From positions 1-59,034 of the forward strand of contig CACYJH010000022.1 in the NCBI GenBank assembly GCA_902774685.1: a stretch of 59,034 nucleotides of DNA. The letters run 5' to 3'. Below, in pieces: positions 27,618 to 36,308 of the stretch (the first letter of the stretch is position 1; the number at the start of each line of letters is the position of its first letter). The notes under the pieces were generated by a model. It made no database searches. It worked only from the letters and a program-made list of their open reading frames with translations, and was not told the origin of the DNA. This stretch comes from an uncultured Methanobrevibacter sp. Lineage in GTDB: Archaea; Methanobacteriota; Methanobacteria; Methanobacteriales; Methanobacteriaceae. A program made the translations under genes and the position numbers.

Positions 27618-28418
27618 TTAATCTTTGAGGATTTTTAAAGCATCTTCTACGTCCATATCATTATGAACTACTTCTGCAATAGCTTTAGTTATCTTTCCAG
27701 GGTTTTCAGCTTGGAAAAGGTTTCTTCCAAATGCTACACCTGCTCCTCCAACTTCAAGGGAATCCCTTACCATTTCTAAAAGTTCCCTATCGGTTTCCAC
27801 TTTAGGTCCTCCTGCAATGACAACAGGGACCAATGCTCCTTCAACTACTTCCTTAAATGTATCAGGGTCACCAGTATAATTGGTTTTTACGATATCAACA
27901 CCAAGTTCGGAACCTACACGTGCTGCATGCTTTACCATTTCCACATCATGCTCATCTTCCACTTTTTGTCCTCTTGGGTACATCATCGCTAAAAGTGGAA
28001 TTCCCCAGTAACTGCAGGTTTCAGATATTTCACCAAGTTCCATAAGCATTTCAGGTTCTGTTTCAGAACCGATGTTTACATGTACGGAAACTGCATCTGC
28101 ACCTAATTGGATTGCTTTTTCAACACTGGTTACAGTTACCTTATTGTTTGGATCTGGGCTTAATGATGTACTTGCAGACAAGTGTACAATAAGACCGATA
28201 TCCTTACCGTATCCTCTGTGTCCGAGTCCTACAATACCTTTGTGCATCAATATTGCATTTGCTCCACCTTGGGAAATGCTTTCAACAGTCTCATCCATAT
28301 TAATTATTCCTTTGATAGGACCACTTGATACACCATGGTCCATAGGAGCAATTACGGTTCTTCCGGTTTTTCTATTGAAAATCCTTTCTAAACGAATTTT
28401 TTTACCTATTTCAGTCAT
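27618..28418 (-). CDS. aroA': 2-amino-3,7-dideoxy-D-threo-hept-6-ulosonate synthase
   Basis: This class I aldolase-like enzyme joins L-aspartate semialdehyde to a 6-deoxy-5-ketofructose phosphate, starting the archaeal DAHP-independent shikimate route. The 266-residue protein has [14 protein letters not shown] (21-34), [48 protein letters not shown] (Schiff-base Lys) and [13 protein letters not shown], all as in the family. The start has AGGAGACTAATCTT before ATG. It heads a likely two-gene operon with aroB', which begins 82 bases downstream and appears broken. Confidence 0.95.
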   Translation of the reverse strand: MTEIGKKIRLERIFNRKTGRTVIAPMDHGVSSGPIKGIINMDETVESISQGGANAILMHKGIVGLGHRGYGKDIGLIVHLSASTSLSPDPNNKVTVTSVEKAIQLGADAVSVHVNIGSETEPEMLMELGEISETCSYWGIPLLAMMYPRGQKVEDEHDVEMVKHAARVGSELGVDIVKTNYTGDPDTFKEVVEGALVPVVIAGGPKVETDRELLEMVRDSLEVGGAGVAFGRNLFQAENPGKITKAIAEVVHNDMDVEDALKILKD

Positions 28419-28752
28419 AAGATTAGTCTCCTAATGATTTCTTAAATTATTAATAATTATTTTAAAATAATTTCTAAAATAATTAATTTAAAATATTATT
28501 AATTCATTCATTATTAATTTTTAAAAATATTATATAAAAATTTTATTATAATAAGATAGAATATACTAAATTATAATGTATATTTTTATACATTAATGTT
28601 TATTTAAATACAATTTATATTATCTTATTTTTAGTATTTAAATTTTTTTGAAATTGAAAGATATAATAAAAAATGGAATTTCAAATGAAAAAATATGAAA
28701 ACTATTAACCAAATTTAGTTATTTTTAAATAATTGTAGCAATAAAAAAGAAA
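28419..28752. other. Divergent promoter region between aroA' and marR-like gene
   Basis: 334 bases, very AT-rich, with several TATA-like stretches (around 28525-28640) that could serve either direction. No ORF, operator-quality palindrome or RNA gene is evident. Confidence 0.45.
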
Positions 28753-29208
28753 ATGATGAGTAAAAAAACAAATGATGGATTTTATGATTACAGTCGTTTA
28801 GGTGACTTGCTATTCATTTTCCATAAGAATCATAAAACCTATTTAAACAATGCCTTGGCACAGTACGATTTGAATTTGATTCAAGCATTATGCATGCTTA
28901 GAGTGTACAATGAAGAAAATTTGAATCAGAAGGACTTATCAGATAGTCTTTACATTACAAAAGGAGCCATCACTAAAGCTATACGAAAATTAGAGTCCAA
29001 TGGAATCATAATCAGGGAACAGTCAAAGGACGATAAAAGGCATAACATATTAAGATTATCCAAAAAAGGAAATGATCTTATCCCAATTTTAGAAGAAATC
29101 AACAATGAATGGGAAGAAAAAATGGGATTGGATAAACTGGATGAGGAATTCTTTAAGACATTCATCGATTTAGCGTTCAAATCTGTTGAAATGAACGAAT
29201 ATGAATAA
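28753..29208 (+). CDS. MarR-family transcriptional regulator
   Basis: The 151-residue protein has a typical MarR winged helix: LNLIQALCMLRVYNEENLNQKDLSDSLYITKGAITKAIRKLESNGIIIREQSKDDKRHNILRLSKKG (about residues 37-103). The recognition helix is in KGAITKAIRKLE, and the wing residues DDKRH are conserved. N- and C-terminal helices would form the dimer. The ligand is unknown. Its target may be itself or the dehydrogenase gene about 235 bases downstream on the same strand. The ribosome site is weak. Confidence 0.9.
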   Translation: MMSKKTNDGFYDYSRLGDLLFIFHKNHKTYLNNALAQYDLNLIQALCMLRVYNEENLNQKDLSDSLYITKGAITKAIRKLESNGIIIREQSKDDKRHNILRLSKKGNDLIPILEEINNEWEEKMGLDKLDEEFFKTFIDLAFKSVEMNEYE

Positions 29209-29443
29209 ATAGGAATAATATGAATGAAAATAAATGAAAATATTAATAAATTGACAAATTAATAAATTGATAAATTAATAAATTAAATCATTAAAACTCT
29301 TTTTAAAATTTTTTGACTAATATTGAAAAACATTTTATAAAATTTTAAATATTTTAATTTCCAAAATAGTATACAAGTAAACTATATTTATTTTTTTAAT
29401 TTTTTTATTCCATATAGTTTATAGATTTTACATGGTGATTAAA

Positions 29444-30379
29444 ATGGATATTAAAAAAGTTGTAGTAGCTGGTGGAGGAGTCCTCGGTAGTCAAATTGCA
29501 TATCAATCTGCTTTCTGTGGTTTTGATGTAACCGTTTGGCTTAGAAGCGAAGGCTCAATCGAAAGGGCTAAACCTAAATTCGAAAGATTGTTGAACATCT
29601 ATTTAGCAACAATGGAAAAAATGAAAACCGATAAATCTGCATACTGCAGAGGATTCAGCAAAACTCCAGATCTCAGCGATGAAGAAATCGATGCATTGAA
29701 AGAGCAAGCTCAAAAAGCATTCGACAGCTTGACCTTAACTACAAGCTATGAAGAGGCAGCAGAAGATGCAGACCTTGTTATTGAAGCAATTGCAGAAGAT
29801 CCAAATCAAAAAATCCCATTCTATGAGGAATTGGCAAAATACTTGCCTGAAAAGACAATTGTTGTAACAAACTCATCAACATTGCTTCCAAGCCAATTTG
29901 CAGAGCACACAGGACGCCCTGAAAAGTATCTTGCATTCCACTTTGCAAACAATATCTGGGCTCAAAACACTGCTGAAGTAATGCCTCACCCTGGAACCGA
30001 TCCGCAATACTTTGATGCAATCGTTCAATTTGCAGAAGACATAAACATGGTTCCAATCAAAGTATTGAAAGAGCAACCGGGATATGTGCTCAATTCCTTG
30101 CTTGTACCGTTCCTCTCTGCAGGACAAGCATTATGGGCAGAGGAAGTGGCAGATCCTGAAACAATTGACCTAACTTGGAGACTTGCTACAGGAGCTCCAA
30201 ACGGACCGTTCCAAATCTTAGACGTAGTAGGACTTGTAACTGCATATAACATTGTCATTATGGACCCAAGGTCTCAAGACCCTGAAACCACCCAAGGCAA
30301 AATAGCTCTCAAGCTTAAGGAAAAAATAGATGCTGGCGAAACCGGTATCAATGCAGGAAAAGGATTTTACGAATATTAA
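29444..30379 (+). CDS. 3-hydroxyacyl-CoA dehydrogenase family protein
   Basis: The ATG at 29444 follows GGTGATT and is preferred to an ATG 12 bases upstream that lies within the ribosome site. The NAD-binding motif VVVAGGGVLGSQIAYQSAFCGFDV starts at residue 5. DLVIEAIAEDPNQKIPFYEEL and IVVTNSSTLLPS are the 3HCDH N-terminal signatures, AFHFANNIW has the catalytic His, and PGYVLNSLLVPFLSAG opens the C-terminal domain. The length is 311 residues. The family is more common in bacteria, so bacterial origin is possible. The role in a methanogen is unclear. A terminator hairpin follows. Confidence 0.9.
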   Translation: MDIKKVVVAGGGVLGSQIAYQSAFCGFDVTVWLRSEGSIERAKPKFERLLNIYLATMEKMKTDKSAYCRGFSKTPDLSDEEIDALKEQAQKAFDSLTLTTSYEEAAEDADLVIEAIAEDPNQKIPFYEELAKYLPEKTIVVTNSSTLLPSQFAEHTGRPEKYLAFHFANNIWAQNTAEVMPHPGTDPQYFDAIVQFAEDINMVPIKVLKEQPGYVLNSLLVPFLSAGQALWAEEVADPETIDLTWRLATGAPNGPFQILDVVGLVTAYNIVIMDPRSQDPETTQGKIALKLKEKIDAGETGINAGKGFYEY

Positions 30380-30411
30380 TGACTATTTTTATTATTTTAA
30401 ACTAAATTTTA

Positions 30412-30445
30412 AATAAATGATGAAAATCATTTATTTTCTTTTCTT
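30412..30445 (+). terminator. Terminator hairpin after the hydroxyacyl-CoA dehydrogenase gene
   Basis: AATAAATGAT (30412-30421) and ATCATTTATT (30426-30435) form a perfect 10-bp stem with a GAAA loop, followed by a T-rich tract. Confidence 0.65.
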
Positions 30446-30786
30446 TTTTTACAATTTTTGACTAATTTTTTCAACTCTTTTAACAATAAAAAAGTTAACT
30501 TAATTTATTAAACTGTCCTAAATTTTTAAATATAAATATCAATATTGATTTTTTTCAATTTAATAATTTGACAAAACTATAATAAAAATAATAATTCTTA
30601 AAAAATGTTCATATAAATTAAATTTTAACTAAACATTAACCAGGATAAATGATAAAATATTAAACCAAAATAAAAAGATTTATAAGCATTTTCTTATATA
30701 TTTATTATCAACGATATATTGTACAATATATTAATAAAGTCTTTATACAAAATTATACAAAATCAATATTTTTAGGAGATAAAAAA
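30446..30786. other. Upstream region of npdG
   Basis: About 340 AT-rich bases. It contains a possible TATA box at TTTATAAG (about 30679-30686), the perfect palindrome at 30714-30731 and the near-repeats TTATACAAAA at about 30743 and 30754. No ORF is present. Confidence 0.45.
30714..30731. promoter_or_regulatory. 18-bp perfect palindrome upstream of npdG
   Basis: ATATATTGTACAATATAT is a perfect 18-bp palindrome lying 55 bases before the npdG start and just downstream of a TATA-like element. The central TTGTACAA is the least composition-driven part. It is a candidate operator for a dimeric regulator; which one is unknown. Confidence 0.45.
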
Positions 30787-31446
30787 ATGATCGTAAGTGT
30801 AATCGGTGGAACTGGTCCACAAGGTTTAGGTATTGCTCTCAGATTAGCAATTGAAGGTGTAGAAGTTATTGTTGGTTCCCGTAAAGAGGAAAAGGCATTA
30901 GATGTTGTTGCAGAAGCTAAAGAAAAATATGCAGACTACGACTTAAACATCAAAGGTTTAGCTAACGAAGATGCAGCAAAAGAAGGAGACATCTTAATCC
31001 TTACCGTACCTCTTGCAGCACAAAAACCAACTGTAGAAGGAATCAAGGAATTCTGTACTGACAAGATTGTTTTAGATGCAACCGTACCATTAGAAACTGC
31101 AATCGGTGGAAAACCATTCAGATTCATTGACTTGATGGAAGGATCTGCAGCAGAAAGAACCGCATCCATCCTTGAAGGAACCGGTGCAAAAGTCATCTGT
31201 GCATTCTGTAACATCAGTAACTCCCACTTATCTAACATTCCAGAAGACATTGACTGTGACTGTTTAATTGCTGGTGACGACAAAGAAGCAAAAGAAACTG
31301 CAGCAGAACTCATCAACAAAATCCCTGGTGTAAGAACCATCGATACTGGAATCTTGGAAAAATCCAGAATCATCTATAGAATAATTACTTTTTTTCTTTT
31401 TTTAAACACTTTAGCAAAATTTTATTATGCTCTTTTTTTATACTAA
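30787..31446 (+). CDS. npdG: F420H2:NADP oxidoreductase with abnormal C-terminus
   Basis: NpdG (Fno) transfers hydride between F420H2 and NADP+, supplying NADPH for biosynthesis. Residues 1-195 are canonical: MIVSVIGGTGPQGLGIALRL (NADP-binding), VGSRKEEKA, ILTVPLAAQ, GSAAERTASILEGTGAKV and GVRTIDTGILEKSRII. After ILEKSRII, family members continue with about 25 conserved residues (an E-x-[IL]-TPL-type helix and a terminal strand). Here the frame instead reads YRIITFFLFLNTLAKFYYALFLY, translated T-rich DNA that looks like intergenic sequence. The true 3' end therefore seems lost by a small deletion near 31370-31376. AGGAGAT precedes the ATG. Activity may be impaired, or the assembly may be wrong here. 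Confidence 0.85.
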   Translation: MIVSVIGGTGPQGLGIALRLAIEGVEVIVGSRKEEKALDVVAEAKEKYADYDLNIKGLANEDAAKEGDILILTVPLAAQKPTVEGIKEFCTDKIVLDATVPLETAIGGKPFRFIDLMEGSAAERTASILEGTGAKVICAFCNISNSHLSNIPEDIDCDCLIAGDDKEAKETAAELINKIPGVRTIDTGILEKSRIIYRIITFFLFLNTLAKFYYALFLY

Positions 31447-31450
31447 TATT

Positions 31451-32356
31451 ATGAACATTATAAAAAATCTGCCATTGGCAATCACAGGATTAATTTTAGC
31501 AATTTTATCATTAGGAAAAATATTCACTGATTTCAGCAGCATATTTTTTATAATCGGATCAATAATGATATTCTCAGTATTATTAAAGCTTGTTTTACAT
31601 TCTGATACATTCCTTAATGAATTGAACAATCTGATTGCCTTAAGCACATTCGGAACATTTTCAATGGCTTTGATGCTATTCAGCACATACCTAAAACCAT
31701 TATTCCTGCCATCATCACAAAGCTTTGCATTGGGAATATGGATTTTAGGAATAATCATTCATTTATCAATCATGATATTGTTTACAAAAAATTATGTTTT
31801 GAAAGATTTTGATATTGAAAAGGTATTTGCAAGCTGGTGGATTGTATATATTGGAATAACAATGGCGGCCATTACAGCACCCGCATATGACCTGCAGCAA
31901 TATGGAATTATATTCTTTGGAATAGGTTTTTTATTGATGATACCAACACTCATTTTAGTCTCTTACAGATACCTTAAGTTTACTGCAATAGACGATAAAA
32001 ATAAACCATTCATTTGCATCTATGCTGCAATTTTATCAATCATTATTGTTGGATACGTGAACGCACTACCAATTGATGGGAACTTTCTAACTGCTATCTA
32101 CATAGGAGCATGTATTTTTTATATTTTTGCACTTTTCCAAGCAATCAAACTTATAGTCATTGAAAGATTGAAATTCATGCCAAGCTTTTCAGCATTCACA
32201 TTTCCATTTGTCATAAGTGCAATAGCTACTGGTGAAGCATATAAATTCTTTGGATTAGGTATATTAAACTATCTATTTTATATTCAAGCAATTATAGCAT
32301 TGGCTTTAGTCATTTTCGTTTCATACAAATACTTGAAATTCTTGATAGGGAAATAA
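31451..32356 (+). CDS. TDT-family (tellurite-resistance/dicarboxylate transporter-like) membrane protein
   Basis: The ATG at 31451 (MNIIKNLPLAITGLILAILSLG) is chosen because the fold begins there; an ATG 24 bases upstream adds only translated T-rich DNA. The ~301-residue protein has about ten hydrophobic helices and the TDT entry pattern LPLA.TGL..A..SLG, with an interior P-A-Y segment (AAITAPAYDL). The family includes TehA/SLAC1-like anion channels and Mae1 transporters; the substrate is unknown. No ribosome site is seen. Its start lies five bases after the abnormal npdG stop, so the deletion proposed there could have removed spacer or promoter sequence. Confidence 0.8.
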   Translation: MNIIKNLPLAITGLILAILSLGKIFTDFSSIFFIIGSIMIFSVLLKLVLHSDTFLNELNNLIALSTFGTFSMALMLFSTYLKPLFLPSSQSFALGIWILGIIIHLSIMILFTKNYVLKDFDIEKVFASWWIVYIGITMAAITAPAYDLQQYGIIFFGIGFLLMIPTLILVSYRYLKFTAIDDKNKPFICIYAAILSIIIVGYVNALPIDGNFLTAIYIGACIFYIFALFQAIKLIVIERLKFMPSFSAFTFPFVISAIATGEAYKFFGLGILNYLFYIQAIIALALVIFVSYKYLKFLIGK

Positions 32357-32476
32357 TCTTTAAGGGATTATAATGAATGCAATATTTTAAAAAAAGCATA
32401 AGATAATTTTTAAATAAGAATAAAAGAGAATTTAAGAATAAAAAAATAGAACAAATAAAAATAGATAAAATAAATA

Positions 32477-33052
32477 TTAATTCAATTCAAACACTTTAAT
32501 ATCTTCATAGATTGGCCCTTGAGGAGTTAAAGTACTCTTTTTCAAGCAAATCTTAGAAACGGACATCTTGCCAATTTCAATATTTTCCAATTTTTCAATG
32601 GCTTCCCTAATTTCCTTTTTATTTTTAGGACTTTTCACTCTTCCAATAGTTAAATGGGAAATGAAATTCTTTTCTTTTTTAAATCCTAATTTTCTAAACT
32701 CCTTATCAAGATCCTTTTGCAGATCTTTTATTGGAGACCCTTCTTCCAAACCTAACCATAGAACCTTTATTACCTTTTTATTTGGGAAACAACCGCAGTT
32801 TTTAATATTCAAATCAAAAGATGAATAGTTTTTTATAACCTTTTCAACTGCTGAACTGATATCTTCAACCATATCCAAATCAATATTTCCAAAGAACTTT
32901 AATGTAAAATGCATATTTTGAGAAGGAACATATTTTATATTGGCATTGGTCTTTTTAAACTCCTTTTGAACATCCAATATCTTAGGAACCAACTCTTCAT
33001 CAAGTTCAATAGCTAAAAAGCTTCTGATAGTCTTTTCTTTAATGTTTTTCAT
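32477..33052 (-). CDS. thpR: RNA 2',3'-cyclic phosphodiesterase ThpR (2'-5' RNA ligase family)
   Basis: The ATG at 33052 has GGGAGAT upstream and is preferred to an earlier ATG. The 2H-phosphoesterase motifs are both present: HFTLKFFG (His48-x-Thr50) and HLTIGRVK (His133-x-Thr135). The opening RSFLAIELDEE and the NxxxKVLWLGL strand are as in the family. The enzyme opens 2',3'-cyclic phosphates on RNA and can ligate tRNA halves in vitro. In many archaea thpR lies beside cca. Here cca is the next conserved gene upstream on the same strand, but an adhesin gene separates them. Confidence 0.93.
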   Translation of the reverse strand: MKNIKEKTIRSFLAIELDEELVPKILDVQKEFKKTNANIKYVPSQNMHFTLKFFGNIDLDMVEDISSAVEKVIKNYSSFDLNIKNCGCFPNKKVIKVLWLGLEEGSPIKDLQKDLDKEFRKLGFKKEKNFISHLTIGRVKSPKNKKEIREAIEKLENIEIGKMSVSKICLKKSTLTPQGPIYEDIKVFELN

Positions 33053-33292
33053 TCTATCTCCCAAATAATTTTTTATAATGATTTTTATTAATATTATGTC
33101 TCTGATTGCTTATATCATTAATCATATAAAAAATGAACCAAGACAAAAAAGTGAGGAAAAAGAATGTTTAATGATTAAAAAATCTAAAAGAATAAAAAAT
33201 AGCATAAAAATTATTAAATCATAAAAAATAGAAGTTTGAAATTAAATTAAAAAAAAATAAAAAATTAGGAAGATAAATCTTCCTAAAAAAAC

Positions 33293-35806
33293 TTATTTTT
33301 GACGTCTAATAGATATAGTTGAAACTAAAGACAATAATACTAATAAGAGCATAGCAATTGGGTTTCCAGTTGCTAAAACACCTGCAGCTACAGTTTTAGA
33401 TGCAGTAGGTTCAGAAGCGGATTCATTTTCAGAACTGTCATCAGATGTTGGTTCAGAATCATCAGAACCATCATCAGAATCATCTGATCCATCATCAGAA
33501 TCATCAGAACTGTCATCTGAATCGTCAGAGCCATCATCAGAATCATCAGAATCATCGTCATCATCATCTGGAGCATCTTCTGTAATTACAGCTTCTTCAT
33601 CTTGTTCAGCGTCATTATAAATATCATTGCCGGTATATGATGCCTTAGCAGGATAAGTACCTGCAGCACCGAGTTTAACATCAACTGTTGCTTCACCATC
33701 AGTCACTACTGTACCGTCATCTGCTCCTAATGATTTAGGATTGGAATAGTCAATAGTGTATGTAACGGTTCCACCTAATACAGGATTATCGAATTCATCC
33801 ACTAAAACCATAGTAACTTGCACAGTTTCGCCTGTTTTACCATCTATTGGAGTGACAGAAACGAATTTTACATCAAGTTTTTGAGAAGTTACATCTAGTT
33901 TTCCTTCAGAAGAAGCATAAAGGTTAGAGCCTGAATAAGTTACATCAGCAGAGTAATCTCCAGGTTTTGGTAAAGTAATTTCAAAGGTAGCTTTACCATC
34001 TTCAACATTAGCTTCATAATCGGTACCATCGAAAGTGAAGGTTATTTTACCTTCATTTACAGTGGATTCATCAGCAGCCATTACATCAAAGATAACTTCA
34101 ACATTTCTTCCAGTCTTATTGACAACAGTCACATCGGAAACAAAGGTTTCGACCTTTGAGACAGTTAAGTTAAGGAAACCGGTAGATGGTTTATAAAGGG
34201 AAGTTCCACTATAGGACACTTCAATATTATTTTCGCTAAACTCTTCATCTAAATTAAATGTGAATTTAGCCTTACCATCTTCAACGTCAGCTTCATAATC
34301 TTTACCGTTGACAGTGACAGTTAACTTACCGCCAGTGACATCTTCATCTCCAGCTTTAACTGTAAACTCAGCAACAATATCTTCACCTACATTACCACTT
34401 GCAGTGACATTGGAAACAGTAGTATCAATAGGTTCATCTATAATTATCTCAAGATTACCTGAAGATTTCCAATAGTAACCGGAAGTGTTGTCATAATTCA
34501 CAGTAAAGTTTCCACTAGCATCAGGCAATACAACATTAGTGAATGTAGCCTTACCATCTTTAACTGGACTGGTATAAGTCTTGTCACCAATGGTTACAGA
34601 TAAAGTACCGTTTTTAACAGGGTCTGGTCTACCTGTTCTGGTTACATCAAAAGTAATTGAATCAATTACATCTCCAGCTTGACCAGTTACTGTTTCATTG
34701 GAAACTACAGTGGTACGGTTTATTCTGTTACTGTTAAACTCAAAGTCAGTCCAAGTGTGAATATAAGTATAATATTCATCTGCATAGTGGTAAGCATATG
34801 CCTCATATCTGCCTGGTTCCAAATGTTGCTCATCAATTACTGTAGTATTGGTAAATACAGCTTGACCGCTAGCATTTGTTACCGCAGTAATGTTTAATGC
34901 AACTTGGTTACCTCTATAAATAACGAGGTTAACAGTGATTCCTTCTTCACGAAGGGTTCTTGCAGGTGTAGAACTGGTAGTGGTCTCACCATCTTCACCC
35001 CAATAGGTTACATTGTCCAAAGTAACCGGAGTGGAAGTGTAGATACCATTTATAAGATTATCTTCACCTGTAAAGGTAATGATAAATTTATGGAAGATGG
35101 AGCTGTCTCTAGGATCACGTTCAACATCTAAATTAATACTTCTAGCATCAGCTTGGTTTTCTAAAAATTTAGAGTTGGAAATTGTTAATTTACCGGTATT
35201 ATAAATAGCACTACCTTGAGTTGCATTATTGCCAATAAACTCACACTGATCAATATTTACGTTACCATCATCAATATAAAGAGCAGCACCTTGATTGTTA
35301 TTAATGAAAATACCATTGACACCTTTACAGTCCTTAAAAGTACAATTTATAATATTAACATTGCTATAAATATCTATAGCAGAACCTATAGAATTTACAA
35401 AATTAATATTCTTCAAGGTAACGGTGCGTGGAGAATTAATAGACATAATTCCCTTTCCAGTAAAGGAATTAATGAAATTACCATCAAGGGTATTGCCTTT
35501 ACCATCAATTGTGATTCCCTTAACAATCATAATTTGAGATTCATCACTCTTCTTGGTATAACTCTTATTCAATTCTAAAGTACTACCTGCATTATTAACT
35601 TCTCTTTGCAATTCAGTGAAATCACCAGGATCCGCTGTCAAGACTTCATCAGGAGCTTCTGCTTCAACAGTTTCTATATCATTAGATAAATCAAAAACAT
35701 CAACACTATCAACATCACTAATTTCTTCTGCAGCAATAGCTTGAACAGAACATAAGATGATGCTGATTAATAATATCAACAAAATTTTGTTTTTCAATTT
35801 ACCCAT
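33293..35806 (-). CDS. Adhesin-like surface protein: beta-helix, Ig-like repeats, Asp/Ser linker, ATGNP anchor
   Basis: The ATG at 35806 has AGGTGA upstream. The 837-residue protein begins with a signal peptide (about 1-28, NKILLILLISIILCSVQAIA). A right-handed parallel beta-helix follows (about 70-230, repeated N-x-x-F and NNxGxAxY turns). Several Ig-like domains come next (about 290-740), each opening with a VTVxGKDYEAxVEDGKAxF-type strand and closing with VxYSGxxLYxxS. Then there is an Asp/Ser-only linker, and a C-terminal TM segment preceded by ATGNP and ending IRRQK. It is exported and anchored, probably displayed on the pseudomurein wall for attachment to host or partner cells (inferred from known methanogen adhesins). 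It sits between thpR and cca. Confidence 0.85.
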   Translation of the reverse strand: MGKLKNKILLILLISIILCSVQAIAAEEISDVDSVDVFDLSNDIETVEAEAPDEVLTADPGDFTELQREVNNAGSTLELNKSYTKKSDESQIMIVKGITIDGKGNTLDGNFINSFTGKGIMSINSPRTVTLKNINFVNSIGSAIDIYSNVNIINCTFKDCKGVNGIFINNNQGAALYIDDGNVNIDQCEFIGNNATQGSAIYNTGKLTISNSKFLENQADARSINLDVERDPRDSSIFHKFIITFTGEDNLINGIYTSTPVTLDNVTYWGEDGETTTSSTPARTLREEGITVNLVIYRGNQVALNITAVTNASGQAVFTNTTVIDEQHLEPGRYEAYAYHYADEYYTYIHTWTDFEFNSNRINRTTVVSNETVTGQAGDVIDSITFDVTRTGRPDPVKNGTLSVTIGDKTYTSPVKDGKATFTNVVLPDASGNFTVNYDNTSGYYWKSSGNLEIIIDEPIDTTVSNVTASGNVGEDIVAEFTVKAGDEDVTGGKLTVTVNGKDYEADVEDGKAKFTFNLDEEFSENNIEVSYSGTSLYKPSTGFLNLTVSKVETFVSDVTVVNKTGRNVEVIFDVMAADESTVNEGKITFTFDGTDYEANVEDGKATFEITLPKPGDYSADVTYSGSNLYASSEGKLDVTSQKLDVKFVSVTPIDGKTGETVQVTMVLVDEFDNPVLGGTVTYTIDYSNPKSLGADDGTVVTDGEATVDVKLGAAGTYPAKASYTGNDIYNDAEQDEEAVITEDAPDDDDDDSDDSDDGSDDSDDSSDDSDDGSDDSDDGSDDSEPTSDDSSENESASEPTASKTVAAGVLATGNPIAMLLLVLLSLVSTISIRRQK

Positions 35807-36308
35807 AAAGTTCACCTAATTTTTAAGAAATTTTCATTTTATAAAACTTCTAGAAATATCAGTAACTCATTAGAAAAAAACAATGTTTATTGAATATATA
35901 AAACTCATAAGAATTCCACAGACCAATAAATCTTTACCTTAAATCTAATTTTTCAAGTTTGTGCGAAAAATTTAACTAATAGCTAATATTTTCAAACCCT
36001 AGTTACATAATAGTTTCACTGGAAATATACAATTTCCATAGTAAAAGAATTTTTTTACTATAATACGTCATAATCAAATCCGTTACAGAATCAACAACAA
36101 CATATTATATTAAACTATATTTTGTAAAGTATATATACTTTATTAAAAAATTAAAGAAATAATGAATAAATTACTATAAAAAGAAGAAAAAAATGAACTT
36201 TATATAAATGTATATATAAAAATAAAATAGATTTGTTCAAAAAATAAAATAAAATAAAATAAAAATAAGTGGAAAAAGATTGGTAGATGGTGTTTTTATG
36301 AAAGATGA
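35807..36308. other. Intergenic region between cca and the adhesin gene
   Basis: About 500 bases. Two adjacent hairpins occur: GGAAAT/ATTTCC (36021-36037) and ATAGTAAAA/TTTTACTAT (36038-36061, perfect 9-bp stem). On the minus strand they lie downstream of cca and could end its transcript or form part of the long adhesin leader. No ORF with a ribosome site is present. Confidence 0.5.

Noticed and set aside
33388..33576. Met/Leu-rich frame (62 codons) overlapping the adhesin Asp/Ser linker
   Set aside because: It is the out-of-frame translation of the GAT/TCA-rich repeat encoding the linker.
35216..35578. + strand Ile/Asn-rich frame (120 codons) opposite the adhesin beta-helix
   Set aside because: It is the complement of the repetitive beta-helix coding sequence, with no start signal or family motif.
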